A stretch of DNA of 64,000 nucleotides from Bosea sp. 685 (GTDB taxonomy: Bacteria; Pseudomonadota; Alphaproteobacteria; Rhizobiales; Beijerinckiaceae), in contig NZ_CP134779.1 of NCBI RefSeq assembly GCF_031884435.1, positions 4,402,001 to 4,466,000 of the forward strand, read 5' to 3'. Made by a program: the position numbers and the translations under genes. Every line of letters begins with the position of its first letter. Position 1 is the stretch's first letter. This document shows, piece by piece, positions 27,003 through 35,082 of this stretch. The notes below the pieces were generated by a model. The model ran no database searches, had not been told where the DNA came from, and saw only the letters and a list, made by a program, of their open reading frames with translations.

Positions 27003-27109
27003 CGTCATTCCGGACGCAGCGAAGCGGAGATCCGGAATCCATCGTAGAGTTCGGTGGCCTCCGATGGATTCCGGATCTGCGCCGCTATCGCGGCTTGTCC
27101 GGAATGACG
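27003..27109. repeat. Palindromic repeat, CGTCATTCCGGA family
   Basis: Arms CGTCATTCCGGA and TCCGGAATGACG with inner GGATTCCGG/CCGGAATCC and GCGCCGC..GCGGC steps. It lies between the DppC and gamma-glutamyltransferase-family genes. Confidence 0.88.
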
Positions 27110-27153
27110 GCGCGTTTTGTTTCTGGCCTTCATTGCCCTGAGGACGACTGACC

Positions 27154-28953
27154 ATGTTCACCACCCGCCCCGAAATCCTCGGCACCTTCGGTGTCGTCAC
27201 CTCGACGCACTGGCTTGCCACCGCCTCGGGCATGGCGATGCTGGAAAAGGGCGGCAACGCCTTCGACGCCTGCGCGGCGGCCGCGTTCGTGCTGCAGGTG
27301 GTGGAGCCGCATCTCGTCGGCCCCGCCGGCGACATGCCGGCCGTGTTCTACTCAGCGGAAAAGAAGAAGGTCGAGGTTCTCTGCGCACAGGGGCCTGCTC
27401 CCGAGGCCGCGACGATCGAGGCCTTCAAGGCGCTCGGGCTCGACCTCATCCCGGGCTCGGGCCTGCTCTCGACCGTGGTGCCCGGCGCCTTCGGCGGCTG
27501 GATGACGCTGCTGCGCGACCATGGCCGCCTGACGCTGCGCGAGGTGCTGGAACCCGCGATCGGCTATTTCGAGAACGGCCACCCGATGCTGCCGCGCGTC
27601 TCGCACTCGATCGCGGAACTGACCGAGCTCTTCACCGGGGAATGGCCGACATCGGGCGCGGTCTATCTGCCCGGCGGCCATGTGCCCAAGGCCAAGGAGC
27701 TCTTCCGCAACCAGGCCGCCGCCGACACCTATAAGCGCCTCCTCTCCGAGGCCGAGGCCGCCGGCTCCGACCGGCAGGAGCAGATCCAGGCAGCCTTCGA
27801 CGCCTGGTACAAGGGCTTCGTCGCCGAGGCGATGGACAGATTCTGCCGCACGACGGAGGCGATGGATTCGTCTGGCCGCCGTCATAAGGGCCTGCTCACC
27901 GCAGACGACATGGCGCGCTGGCAGCCGAACTACGAGACGCCGGCGAGCGTGACCTATCATGGCTGGGAGGTCTTCAAGATCGGCCCCTGGGGCCAGGGTC
28001 CGGTCTTCCTGCAGACGCTGAAGATCCTGGAAGGCATCGACATCGCCGGGATGGGGCCGACGAGCCCGGAATTCATCCACCATGTCACGGAGGCGATGAA
28101 GCTCGGCTTCGCCGATCGCGAGGCCTATTACGGCGACCCGGATTTCGTGAAGGTGCCGCTCGCGACGCTGCTCTCCGAGGATTATGCGAGCGGCCGGCGC
28201 AAGCTGATCGGCGAGCAGGCCTCACATGAATTGCGGCCAGGCCTGGTCCCCGGATATGAGGAGCAGGTCGGGCGCATGCTCGCCGGCGTCCGCATTGCCG
28301 GCCAGTCGGGCAAGGGCGGCGCCAGCGTCGGCGAGCCGACCATGGCCTCGATGGTCGCGGCCGGGCGGCGCGGCGACACCGTCCATATCGACGTCATCGA
28401 CAAATGGGGCAACATGATCGCGGCGACGCCTTCGGGCGGTTGGCTGCAATCCTCGCCGGTGATCCCTTCGCTCGGCTTCCCGCTGAATTCGCGGGCGCAG
28501 GCCTTCTGGCTCGAGGAAGGGCTGCCGGCCTCGCTCGCCCCGTTCAAGCGGCCGCGCACGACGCTGACGCCGACGCTCGCCTTCGAGAATGGCGAACCGC
28601 GCCTCGTCTTCGGCACGCCGGGCGGCGACCAGCAGGAGCAGTGGCAGCTCGGCATGTTCCTGCGCCGGGTGCATCACGGCCTCAACCTGCAGGAGGCGAT
28701 CGACCTGCCACTGTTCCACACCCAGCACTTCCCCTCCTCCTTCTATCCGCGTGAGGCGCGGCCGGGGCATCTGATGGTCGAGGAGAGCATCGGCGAGGCG
28801 GCGCTCGCCGATCTCGTCCGGCGCGGCCACGCCTTGGAGCGCGCCCCGGCCTGGACGGTCGGGCGCCTGACCGCCGCCGAGAAGAGCCGCAACGGCCTCT
28901 TGCGCGCGGCGGCCACCCCGCGTCTGATGCAAGCCTACGCTGCCGGACGCTGA
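27154..28953 (+). CDS. Gamma-glutamyltransferase family protein
   Basis: 599 residues. N-terminal ATASGMAMLEKGGNAFDACA and PHLVGPAGD are typical of the large subunit. The predicted nucleophile and autoprocessing point is Thr409 in GDTVHIDVIDKWGNMIAATP, followed by TPSGGW. The late LVFGTPGGDQQEQW corresponds to the oxyanion region (TPGGD). No signal peptide is visible, so it should be cytoplasmic, unlike E. coli GGT. It could cleave or transfer gamma-glutamyl groups, or act as a cephalosporin-acylase-like amidase. It follows a Dpp importer and precedes a DUF1028 gene 13 bp later, suggesting hydrolysis of an imported amide. Confidence 0.87.
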   Translation: MFTTRPEILGTFGVVTSTHWLATASGMAMLEKGGNAFDACAAAAFVLQVVEPHLVGPAGDMPAVFYSAEKKKVEVLCAQGPAPEAATIEAFKALGLDLIPGSGLLSTVVPGAFGGWMTLLRDHGRLTLREVLEPAIGYFENGHPMLPRVSHSIAELTELFTGEWPTSGAVYLPGGHVPKAKELFRNQAAADTYKRLLSEAEAAGSDRQEQIQAAFDAWYKGFVAEAMDRFCRTTEAMDSSGRRHKGLLTADDMARWQPNYETPASVTYHGWEVFKIGPWGQGPVFLQTLKILEGIDIAGMGPTSPEFIHHVTEAMKLGFADREAYYGDPDFVKVPLATLLSEDYASGRRKLIGEQASHELRPGLVPGYEEQVGRMLAGVRIAGQSGKGGASVGEPTMASMVAAGRRGDTVHIDVIDKWGNMIAATPSGGWLQSSPVIPSLGFPLNSRAQAFWLEEGLPASLAPFKRPRTTLTPTLAFENGEPRLVFGTPGGDQQEQWQLGMFLRRVHHGLNLQEAIDLPLFHTQHFPSSFYPREARPGHLMVEESIGEAALADLVRRGHALERAPAWTVGRLTAAEKSRNGLLRAAATPRLMQAYAAGR

Positions 28954-28966
28954 AGGGGCTGCACGC

Positions 28967-29695
28967 ATGACATGGTCCATCGTCGCCCGTGACGCCGCCA
29001 CCGGCTCCTATGGCGTCGCCGTCTCGACCTGCGCCTTCGCCGTGGGTTCGCGCGTGCCCTATGGCGGCGGGCGCATCGGGGCGATCGCGACCCAGGCTTT
29101 CGTCAACCCGCTCTACGGGGTCGACGGCCTCAGGCTGCTGCAGGAAGGCCGCTCCGCCGTCGAGATCATCGCGACGCTGACGGCCGCCGATGACGGCCGC
29201 GCGCATCGCCAGCTCCATCTGATCGATCGCGAAGGCAAGATCGCCGCCCATACCGGCTCAGCCTGCATCGATTGGTGCGGGGCGGTGCATGGGCCGCAGA
29301 TCTCCGTCGCCGGCAACATGCTGGCCGGGCCGCAAGTGATCGAGGAGACGCTGAAGGCCTATATCGCGGCCTCGGCGCTCGATTTCGACGAGCGCCTGCT
29401 GGTCGCGCTCGAGGCCGGCGAGAAGGCCGGCGGCGACAAGCGCGGGCGGCAATCCTGCGCCATCCGCATCTGGGCCGGCGAGCCGATGCCGAGCTTCGAC
29501 ATCCGCGTCGACGACCATGTCGATCCGCTCGCCGAGTTGCGCCGGCTCTGGCGCATCGCGCATCAGCGCTATGTGCCCTTCCAGCAGGCCTCGCCCTCGC
29601 GTGCCCGCCCTGCCGGCGTCACCGACCGCGTCGAGATCGACCGGCTCTGCACCGATTATGCGGCGGCCTGGAATGCGCGGCATCCGGAAGGGTGA
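28967..29695 (+). CDS. DUF1028 protein (Ntn-hydrolase-like fold)
   Basis: 242 residues beginning MTWSIVARDAATGSYGVAVST, the standard DUF1028 opening, with AFAVGSRVPYGG and IGAIATQAFVNP following. The family has an Ntn-hydrolase-like fold, but its activity is poorly known. No signal peptide is visible. It lies 13 bp after the gamma-glutamyltransferase-family gene, itself an Ntn hydrolase, and downstream of a peptide importer, so a role in processing the same imported substrate is likely but inferred. The C-terminal ~50 residues (DRVEIDRLCTDYAAAWNA) look helical. Confidence 0.85.
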   Translation: MTWSIVARDAATGSYGVAVSTCAFAVGSRVPYGGGRIGAIATQAFVNPLYGVDGLRLLQEGRSAVEIIATLTAADDGRAHRQLHLIDREGKIAAHTGSACIDWCGAVHGPQISVAGNMLAGPQVIEETLKAYIAASALDFDERLLVALEAGEKAGGDKRGRQSCAIRIWAGEPMPSFDIRVDDHVDPLAELRRLWRIAHQRYVPFQQASPSRARPAGVTDRVEIDRLCTDYAAAWNARHPEG

Positions 29696-29738
29696 GGCCG
29701 CTCTGGATCAGGTTGCGATCAGATAGAATCTCGGGGCC

Positions 29739-29899
29739 TGTCATCCCGGACAAGCCGCGTCGCGGCGCCGATCCGGGAACCATCCGAGGGCGTCATTCTC
29801 GGGCTTGCCCCGAGAATCTCATGACCAGAGCGCTCTGGTTTTCGAGATGGTCGGGTCAAGCCCGACCATGACGACCCGAGGGCTACGCCCGGGATGACC
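29739..29899. repeat. Nested palindromic repeats (CGTCATTCTCGGG element inside a GTCATCCCGG element)
   Basis: Outer arms TGTCATCCCGG and CCGGGATGACC are interrupted by a complete CGTCATTCTCGGG..ATGACG element like the one at 8659. The arrangement suggests one repeat inserted into another. It sits between convergent genes. Confidence 0.8.
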
Positions 29900-29926
29900 A
29901 AGCCGTTTCAACTTCAATGCGAAACG

Positions 29927-30877
29927 CTATGACGCATCGCCGCTACGCCTGACGCAGTCGATGAAGCGTTCCAGCGCGCCGGATGGCTTTTCCTCGCGAT
30001 AGGCCAGATGCAGCGGCGCGGTCAGCCCGGGCACGTCATCGAGGCGGGCATAGGCGATGCCGTTCGTCTCGAGGCGCGCCATCGAGGCGGGGATGATCGA
30101 GACCCCCAGGCCGGCCGCCACGAGGCTCAGCGTCGACACCATTTGCGGGGCTTCCTGGCCGATCCGCGGGCTGAACCCGGCGGCGCGGCAGGCGGCGATG
30201 ATGCTGTCATAGAGGCCCGGGCCGGAGGGGCGGCGGTAGAGGATGAAGGTCTCCTCCGCCAGTTCGGCCAGAGCGATGCGCCCCTCCAGCATCCCTTGGC
30301 CCGAACGCTTCGCCAAGCCCTTGGCCAAGCGTTCCGCAATCGCATGCTGGTCGGGCAGCGCGACCAGCATCTCCTCGGCCAGCAGCGGCTCGACCACAAG
30401 CCCGACCGGGCGCTCGACCGGCGAGCGGACGAAGGCCGCATCGAGCCGCTCGGAACGCAGCTCCCCGATCAGTTCGCTGGTATTGCCCTCGCGGAGCGCC
30501 AAGGTGACGCCCGGCACGGTCTGGCGCAGCAAACGAACCACCGACGCCACCAGCGGATGAAACGCAGCCGAACTGGTGAAGCCGATGACGAGCTGACCCT
30601 GCTCGCCCCGCGCCGTACGCCGCGCGGCGTCGAGCGCCAGCTCGACATCGGAGAGGACGAGCCTGGCCTTCTCCAGCAGCGTGCGGCCGGCATCGGTGAG
30701 CTCGACGCCGCGCGGCAGGCGCCGGAACAATTGCGCACCGACTTCCCGCTCCAGCGCGCGGATCTGCTGGCTGAGCGGCGGCTGCTGGATCCCCAGACGC
30801 GCGGCGGCCCGCGTCACATGGCCTTCCTCGGCGACCGCCACGAAATAGCGGAAATGGCGCAGCTCGATCATAGGCAT
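29927..30877 (-). CDS. LysR family transcriptional regulator
   Basis: 316 residues (MPMIELRHF; start at 30871 is also possible). The N-terminal HTH is classic LysR: IELRHFRYFVAVAEEGHVTR, AAARLGIQQPPLSQQIRALE, EVGAQLFRR. The effector domain spans about 95-300 with ASAAF, a VRSP region and GLGVSIIPASMA. It is divergent from a split chromate transporter with about 110 bp between them, the usual layout for LysR control of a neighbour. Inducer unknown. Confidence 0.92.
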   Translation of the reverse strand: MPMIELRHFRYFVAVAEEGHVTRAAARLGIQQPPLSQQIRALEREVGAQLFRRLPRGVELTDAGRTLLEKARLVLSDVELALDAARRTARGEQGQLVIGFTSSAAFHPLVASVVRLLRQTVPGVTLALREGNTSELIGELRSERLDAAFVRSPVERPVGLVVEPLLAEEMLVALPDQHAIAERLAKGLAKRSGQGMLEGRIALAELAEETFILYRRPSGPGLYDSIIAACRAAGFSPRIGQEAPQMVSTLSLVAAGLGVSIIPASMARLETNGIAYARLDDVPGLTAPLHLAYREEKPSGALERFIDCVRRSGDAS

Positions 30878-30881
30878 ATCT

Positions 30882-30900
30882 TGTAGGTATGGATCTTACA
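30882..30900. promoter_or_regulatory. Possible LysR site: TGTA-N11-TACA
   Basis: A short dyad in an AT-rich stretch (30880-30915) between the LysR gene and chrA. The length suits a LysR recognition site, but the arms are only 4 bp, so support is weak and mostly positional. Confidence 0.3.
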
Positions 30901-30985
30901 TATTTCATATATTAGACGCACGGTTCTTGAAAGCATATGGATGCTCAGGCCCTCCCGTTCTTCTCCGATGGACGGCCTGGAACAG

Positions 30986-31981
30986 ATGATGAGCACGCCA
31001 GCCAGCCTTGCAGATCCCGAAATCGCCCGCACGGAACCGACCGTCGCCCAGCTCTTCACCGGCTTTCTCTTCCTCGGCCTGATCGGTTTCGGCGGGGTCC
31101 TGCCGATGGCCCGGACCATGGTCGTCGAGCAGCGCCGCTGGATGAGCGGCAAGGAGTTCACCGAGCTGCTCGGTCTCTGCCAGTTCCTGCCGGGCGGGAA
31201 CATCATCAACATGTCGGTAGCGATCGGCCTGAAATTTCGCGGCCCGACTGGGGCGCTCGCCGCGCTGCTGGGCCTGATCGCGGCGCCCACGGCAATCGTG
31301 ATCGGGCTCGGCATCCTCTACGACCACTACCAGGACGATCCGCATATCCGCCATCTCTTCGCGGGGCTGGCGGCGGCGGCGGCGGGCCTGCTCGTCGCCA
31401 TGGCCGTGAAGATTGCCCTGCCCTTGCGCCGGAAGCCCCTCGGCATCGCGATCGCCCTGCTCTGCTTCCTCGCTATCGCGATCCTGCGCTTGCCGCTGCT
31501 TGCGACGATGCTGGTGCTGGCGCCGATCAGCGTGCTCGCCAGCCGGGCGCTCGATAAGGGGGAGCCCCCCGATGAGCTCGGTCCTGATCGCGCTGGCGCT
31601 GATCTTCACGCAGCTTTCGCTGCTCGCCTTCGGCGGCGGCAACACCATCCTTCCGGAGATGCAGAGGCAGGTTGTCGAGATCCATCACTGGATGACGGCG
31701 CAGCAATTCGGGGCAATGTTCGCCCTCGCCCAGGCGGCGCCCGGGCCCAACATGATGATCGTGCCGCTGGTCGGCTGGCATGTCGCGAGCTGGCCCGGCG
31801 TCCTCGTCACCACGCTGGCGAAGTTCGGCCCCTCATCCCTGCTGACGGGCATCGCCATGCAGCTTTGGGAGCGCTTCAAGGACCGGCCCTGGCGCCGCAT
31901 CGTGCAGGCCGGGCTGGTACCGATGACCGTGGGTCTCGTCACCGCGAGCGCGGCGGTGATCACCCAGGCCTCGGCCCATGA
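30986..31981 (+). CDS. chrA: Chromate transporter, N-terminal half (ChrA/CHR family), reading frame lost after 31570
   Basis: The CHR domain is clear from about 31020: LFTGFLFLGLIGFGGVLPMA, RRWMSGKEFTELLGLCQFLP, GGNIINMSVAIGLKFRGP, then membrane helices up to ILASRALDKGEPP (wording approximate at the end; VLASRALDKGEPP). After the run of six C at 31565-31570 the frame continues as Arg/Ala-rich sequence unlike any membrane protein, to a stop at 31981, overlapping the second CHR gene. With seven C the frame would stop as PPR with an ATGA overlap to that gene; with five it would fuse to it. An indel (natural or sequencing) is likely. The CHR proteins export chromate or related anions. Start uncertain (30941, 30986 or 30989). 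Confidence 0.75.
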   Translation: MMSTPASLADPEIARTEPTVAQLFTGFLFLGLIGFGGVLPMARTMVVEQRRWMSGKEFTELLGLCQFLPGGNIINMSVAIGLKFRGPTGALAALLGLIAAPTAIVIGLGILYDHYQDDPHIRHLFAGLAAAAAGLLVAMAVKIALPLRRKPLGIAIALLCFLAIAILRLPLLATMLVLAPISVLASRALDKGEPPDELGPDRAGADLHAAFAARLRRRQHHPSGDAEAGCRDPSLDDGAAIRGNVRPRPGGARAQHDDRAAGRLACRELARRPRHHAGEVRPLIPADGHRHAALGALQGPALAPHRAGRAGTDDRGSRHRERGGDHPGLGP

Positions 31982-32102
31982 ATGGGTCCTGGCCGCGATC
32001 GTCGCCATCTGCGCCATCGCCGCATTGACGACGCGCCTGCATCCGCTGCTGGTGCTCGCCTTCGGCGCTCTGGTCGGGCTCAGCGGTATCGGACAGATCT
32101 GA
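31572..32102 (+). CDS. chrA: Chromate transporter, C-terminal half (CHR family)
   Basis: 176 residues from the ATG at 31572. It is the second CHR domain of a bipartite transporter: ALALIFTQLSLLAFGGGNTI, LPEMQRQVVEIHHWMTAQQF, FALAQAAPGPNMMIVPLVGW, then further helices and a TRLHPLLVLAFGALVGLSG end. Short-chain CHR proteins come in pairs that form a heterodimer in the inner membrane. It starts right at the six-C tract where the first half loses its frame, so coupling with that gene by ATGA overlap is the probable ancestral state. Confidence 0.85.
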   Translation: MSSVLIALALIFTQLSLLAFGGGNTILPEMQRQVVEIHHWMTAQQFGAMFALAQAAPGPNMMIVPLVGWHVASWPGVLVTTLAKFGPSSLLTGIAMQLWERFKDRPWRRIVQAGLVPMTVGLVTASAAVITQASAHEWVLAAIVAICAIAALTTRLHPLLVLAFGALVGLSGIGQI

Positions 32103-32118
32103 CCGGCTCTGCACCGCC

Positions 32119-32171
32119 TAGAGCAGGATGCGAAAAAGTGGGAACCGGTTTTTCGCATTGATCCTGCTCTA
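32119..32171. repeat. Palindromic repeat, GAGCAGGATGCGAAAAAG...CGCATTGATCCTGCTC family
   Basis: Arms TAGAGCAGGAT and ATCCTGCTCTA, with inner GCGAAAAA/TTTTTCGC and GGGAACCGG at the centre. Copies are at 47981, 56655 and 62451. It begins 16 bp after the chromate transporter stop. Confidence 0.88.
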
Positions 32172-32187
32172 ACTCCTTGGTGAGAGA

Positions 32188-32244
32188 CGGATTCAGATTT
32201 CAGACGGAGTCACATTGTGACTCCGTCTGAAATCATCCGGCTCT
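32188..32244. repeat. Perfect 18-bp inverted repeat, GATTTCAGACGGAGTCAC / ATT loop, with CATCCGGCTC tail
   Basis: Arms at 32196-32213 and 32217-32234 with a 3-base loop, preceded by GAGAGACGGATTCA and followed by CATCCGGCTC. Copies are at 59645, 62390 and 62515; three of the four adjoin or lie near the GAGCAGGAT family. Confidence 0.88.
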
Positions 32245-32375
32245 AGGCGGCGTCCTGGAACGCGCGGCATCCGGACAATTGACAAGCGGCCGCCACTCTG
32301 GCGCGATTGAGTCGGCGGTCTCGGCCGGCGCATCCACCCCCCGCACCGGGCATCGCATGGGGAAGGAACAGAGCA

Positions 32376-32891
32376 ATGGCACCTGGCGAAAGCGACATGC
32401 TCGCCCGCAGGATCGCGAGCCTCGAAGCACAGCTGCAGGCACTGCGGCAGGTCATCGACGTCAGCCCGTCCGGCCTGAAGATTCGGACAGACGGCTCACT
32501 CAGCATCACGGCGGGAGGCGCCGTGCAGGTCACCTCCGGCGGCGCGACCGCGATTAGCGCCGGCTCCGCTCTTTCGCTCAAGACCTCGGCTGCCCTCGAT
32601 GTCAGGGCAGCCGCGGCGATCACCATCGCAGGCTCTCACACCATCTCGCTGGCGGGCTACACACTGAGCGCGTCGCTGATGAAGGATGTCGATGTCAGCG
32701 TCGGAAAGACGTTCTCCATCGCCGCCGGCGAGCGAGTGGCGCTGAAGGCCGGCGACGCCGAGATCGACATGAAGAAGGACGGCTCGATCAGGGTCCAGGG
32801 TCGGGACATCGACATCAAAGGCAGCGGCAAGATCGACGTCAAGGGCAGCGGCGATGTCGTGATCAAAGGCGCGAAGGTCCTGCAGAACTGA
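32376..32891 (+). CDS. Orphan beta-solenoid protein resembling the VgrG/gp5 spike tip
   Basis: 171 residues from the ATG at 32376 (GGAAGGAAC upstream). After a short N-terminal coiled coil (ARRIASLEAQLQALRQVI, about 8-25) the rest is short alternating repeats rich in Gly, Ala and Ile/Val: SLSITAGGAVQVTSGGAT, ISAGSALSLKTSAALDV, ending IDIKGSGKIDVKGSGD and VVIKGAKVLQN. This ending is very like the C-terminal beta-helix of VgrG and phage gp5 spikes (IxIKGxxIxxN). No gp27/gp5 OB domain is present and no T6SS or phage gene is near. No signal peptide. It may be a spike tip, a remnant, or an independent trimeric beta-helix. Function not assigned. Confidence 0.6.
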   Translation: MAPGESDMLARRIASLEAQLQALRQVIDVSPSGLKIRTDGSLSITAGGAVQVTSGGATAISAGSALSLKTSAALDVRAAAAITIAGSHTISLAGYTLSASLMKDVDVSVGKTFSIAAGERVALKAGDAEIDMKKDGSIRVQGRDIDIKGSGKIDVKGSGDVVIKGAKVLQN

Positions 32892-32924
32892 GGTTCAACA
32901 GGACCAGATGCACAGCTGCCGCGA

Positions 32925-34001
32925 TCAAGTGAGCTTGCCGCGCGCCGCCACGGGCATTTCGCCGATGAGCTTGTCGCCGCGCACGGTGATCAACCGGTCG
33001 ACCATGTTCACCACCACGCAGACATGGTTGGGGATGATGCGCACGACCTCGCCGACATTGGGCCGTTCATTCGAAGCCGCGAGGTCGAGGAAGCCGTGCT
33101 CCTCGGCGAATTTCGCGATTCTGGCCGCCGGATATTCCAGGATATAGCCATGACCGTCGAGACCGCCTGTGTCGCTGGTCAGCGTCTTCGAGCCGGAATC
33201 GAGGATGCCGCGCTCAGGCCCGGCCCGGCTGACCACCGTGGCGTAGACTGAAAGCGCGCAATCCTCCAGCGTCGCGACCCCGGCCGCGACCTGCATGCGG
33301 TCGTTGAAGATCGAGGTGCCGGAGCGGTGCTCGGTCGCGCCCTTGAGCTTGCCGATATTGGGGATGTTGGGCGAGCCGCCGGTCGAGACGATGCCTGCCT
33401 CCAGCCCCGCCTCGCGCAGGCCGGCATTGGCGGTGTCGAGGAAGATCTGTGTGCGCTCCCAGCCATCCTCGGGCGGGTACATCAGGAAGCCCGCAAAGGT
33501 CAGGCCCTTGGAGCCAGCGATCAGCTTTGCGAGCTCCACGGCCTCGCCTGGCGTCTCGACGCCGGCGCGCTTGCGGCCGGTGTCGCATTCGACGACGACC
33601 TCGAGATTGCGGCCGGCGATCTCGGCGGCGTTCGGCAGGCCGGCAATGGTGACCGGATTATCGGCCGCGACGATCATGCGCACGCGCCGCTGCAACGCGC
33701 CCAGGCGGCCGAGCTTCTCCTCGCCGAGGATGTTGTAGCTGATCATGATGTCGTCGATGCCGCCATCGGCCATGATCTCGGCCTCGCCGAGCTTCTGGCA
33801 GGTGATGCCGCGCGCGCCGGCCTCGACCTGGAGGCGGGCGAGCTCGGGCGATTTATGCGTCTTGATATGGGGGCGGTTGGCGACACCCTTCGCATCGCAG
33901 ACGGCCTGGAGCCGGGCGATATTGGCCTCGACCTTGTCGAGATCGATGACGACGGCCGGCGTACCGTAGACGCGGGCGATTTCCTCAGCCAGCGCGGTCA
34001 T
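32925..34001 (-). CDS. DSD1-family PLP-dependent enzyme (D-threonine aldolase / D-serine dehydratase-like)
   Basis: 358 residues. Type III fold PLP motif RPHIKTHKSPELARLQ places the cofactor lysine at Lys47. The C-terminal His326-x-Cys328 (IPNHVCVVVN) is the metal site needed by D-threonine aldolase and eukaryotic-type D-serine dehydratase. VECDTGRKRAGV and STGGSPN are further family blocks. The enzyme should act on D-3-hydroxy amino acids in the cytoplasm. It overlaps ridA by 4 bp downstream of it in the operon, which fits removal of reactive enamine/imine products if the enzyme is a dehydratase. Confidence 0.9.
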   Translation of the reverse strand: MTALAEEIARVYGTPAVVIDLDKVEANIARLQAVCDAKGVANRPHIKTHKSPELARLQVEAGARGITCQKLGEAEIMADGGIDDIMISYNILGEEKLGRLGALQRRVRMIVAADNPVTIAGLPNAAEIAGRNLEVVVECDTGRKRAGVETPGEAVELAKLIAGSKGLTFAGFLMYPPEDGWERTQIFLDTANAGLREAGLEAGIVSTGGSPNIPNIGKLKGATEHRSGTSIFNDRMQVAAGVATLEDCALSVYATVVSRAGPERGILDSGSKTLTSDTGGLDGHGYILEYPAARIAKFAEEHGFLDLAASNERPNVGEVVRIIPNHVCVVVNMVDRLITVRGDKLIGEMPVAARGKLT

Positions 34002-34456
34002 GGCAGCACCTTGATGATCACTTCGATCTCGACCGTCATGTTGTTGGGCAGCGAGCCCATGCCCACGGCCGAGCGGGCATGCCGGCCGCGCTCGCCGAGT
34101 ACGGCGACGAACAGGTCCGAGCAGCCATTGATGACCTTGGGCTGGTCGGCGAAATCGGGCACCGCGTTGACCATGCCGAGCAGCTTGATGACCTCGACCT
34201 TGTCGAGCGACCCGGTCGCCTTCTTCATCGCCGCGAGCAGACCGAGGCCGGTCTGCTTGGCGTGCTCATAGGCTTCCTCAATCGTGACGTCCCGGCCGAC
34301 CTTGCCGGTGGGATAGGTGCCGTCCGCCCGCTTCGGGCCCTGGCCGGAGAGGTAGACGAGGTCGCCGACCTGCTTGAAGCTGACATAGGTGGCGACCGGC
34401 GTCGGCACGTCGGGCAGCGTCAGTCCCAACTCCTTCAGCTTGTCTTCGGCACTCAT
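33998..34456 (-). CDS. RidA family protein (enamine/imine deaminase)
   Basis: 152 residues, slightly long for RidA. Features include LVYLSGQGPKRADGTYPTG, a central helix with KVEVIKLLGMVN, and HARSAVGMGSLPNNMTVEIE, which contains the conserved Arg that binds the substrate carboxylate. RidA proteins hydrolyse reactive enamines formed by PLP dehydratases. The gene overlaps both neighbours by 4 bp (33998-34001 and 34453-34456), so translation is coupled with the DSD1 enzyme and a GNAT gene. The longer form belongs to the RidA-like subfamily (YjgH or Rid6/7-type), not the archetype. Confidence 0.88.
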   Translation of the reverse strand: MSAEDKLKELGLTLPDVPTPVATYVSFKQVGDLVYLSGQGPKRADGTYPTGKVGRDVTIEEAYEHAKQTGLGLLAAMKKATGSLDKVEVIKLLGMVNAVPDFADQPKVINGCSDLFVAVLGERGRHARSAVGMGSLPNNMTVEIEVIIKVLP

Positions 34457-34983
34457 TCTGATTTCCCCTCGTCGGTCGCAAGATCGCGGACCATGTAGCG
34501 GGCCGCATCGTCGTAGCTCGCGAGCTTGCGATCAAGCGATGCGTCATGCGTCTCGCGAAAGCCGTGACGCCGCCAGAAGCCGGCCGAGCCGTTGACGGCG
34601 GCCAGCGCCATGCTGGCAAAGCCTGCTCCGCGCGCATGCTGTGCCAGCTGCGCAACGATGTCGTTGGCCGCGCCGCTGCCGCGCAGCTGCGGCAACAGAG
34701 CAAGATCATGGATGTAATAGGTGTCGGCCGGATCGGGCAGCGCGCCGAGCAGGCTGTTGAGCGCCGGAACCTGGCCGAGCAGCCAGGGATGGCTCACAAC
34801 ATAGCCGCCGACGCGGCCGGTCTCCTCCAGGCAGAGGCAGCCTTGCGCGGACAGCGCGAGGCGCTCGGTGAAGACCGCTTCGTCCTCGGGATAGCCGGGA
34901 TGAACCCGCGCTGCGACCGCCAGGACGGACGCCAGGTCGGCGGACGTCATCACCCGCCAGCGTGGTGGGGACGGCTGGGTCAC
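34453..34983 (-). CDS. GNAT family N-acetyltransferase
   Basis: 176 residues. The GNAT core has YYIHDLALLPQLRGSGAAND (beta-4 and the acetyl-CoA loop Q/R-x-x-G-x-G/A), then IVAQLAQHARGAGFASMALA and NGSAGFWRRHGFRE. Acceptor unknown. It is the first gene of the operon GNAT-RidA-DSD1, and its stop overlaps the RidA start. N-acetylation of a D-amino acid would fit the operon, but this is inference. Confidence 0.85.
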   Translation of the reverse strand: MTQPSPPRWRVMTSADLASVLAVAARVHPGYPEDEAVFTERLALSAQGCLCLEETGRVGGYVVSHPWLLGQVPALNSLLGALPDPADTYYIHDLALLPQLRGSGAANDIVAQLAQHARGAGFASMALAAVNGSAGFWRRHGFRETHDASLDRKLASYDDAARYMVRDLATDEGKSE

Positions 34984-35082
34984 CCGACACCGAAGACGGA
35001 CTCAAACCGGTGCAAGAACGGCCCTCGCGCTGAAAACGCATGCAGTCCGGCCGAAGGGCGCCTTCTCCTCGCAGAGAGAAAA

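Noticed and set aside
32376..32891. Call as full VgrG or T6SS effector
   Set aside because: Only the spike-tip-like repeat is present; no OB fold, no gp27 domain and no T6SS genes nearby.
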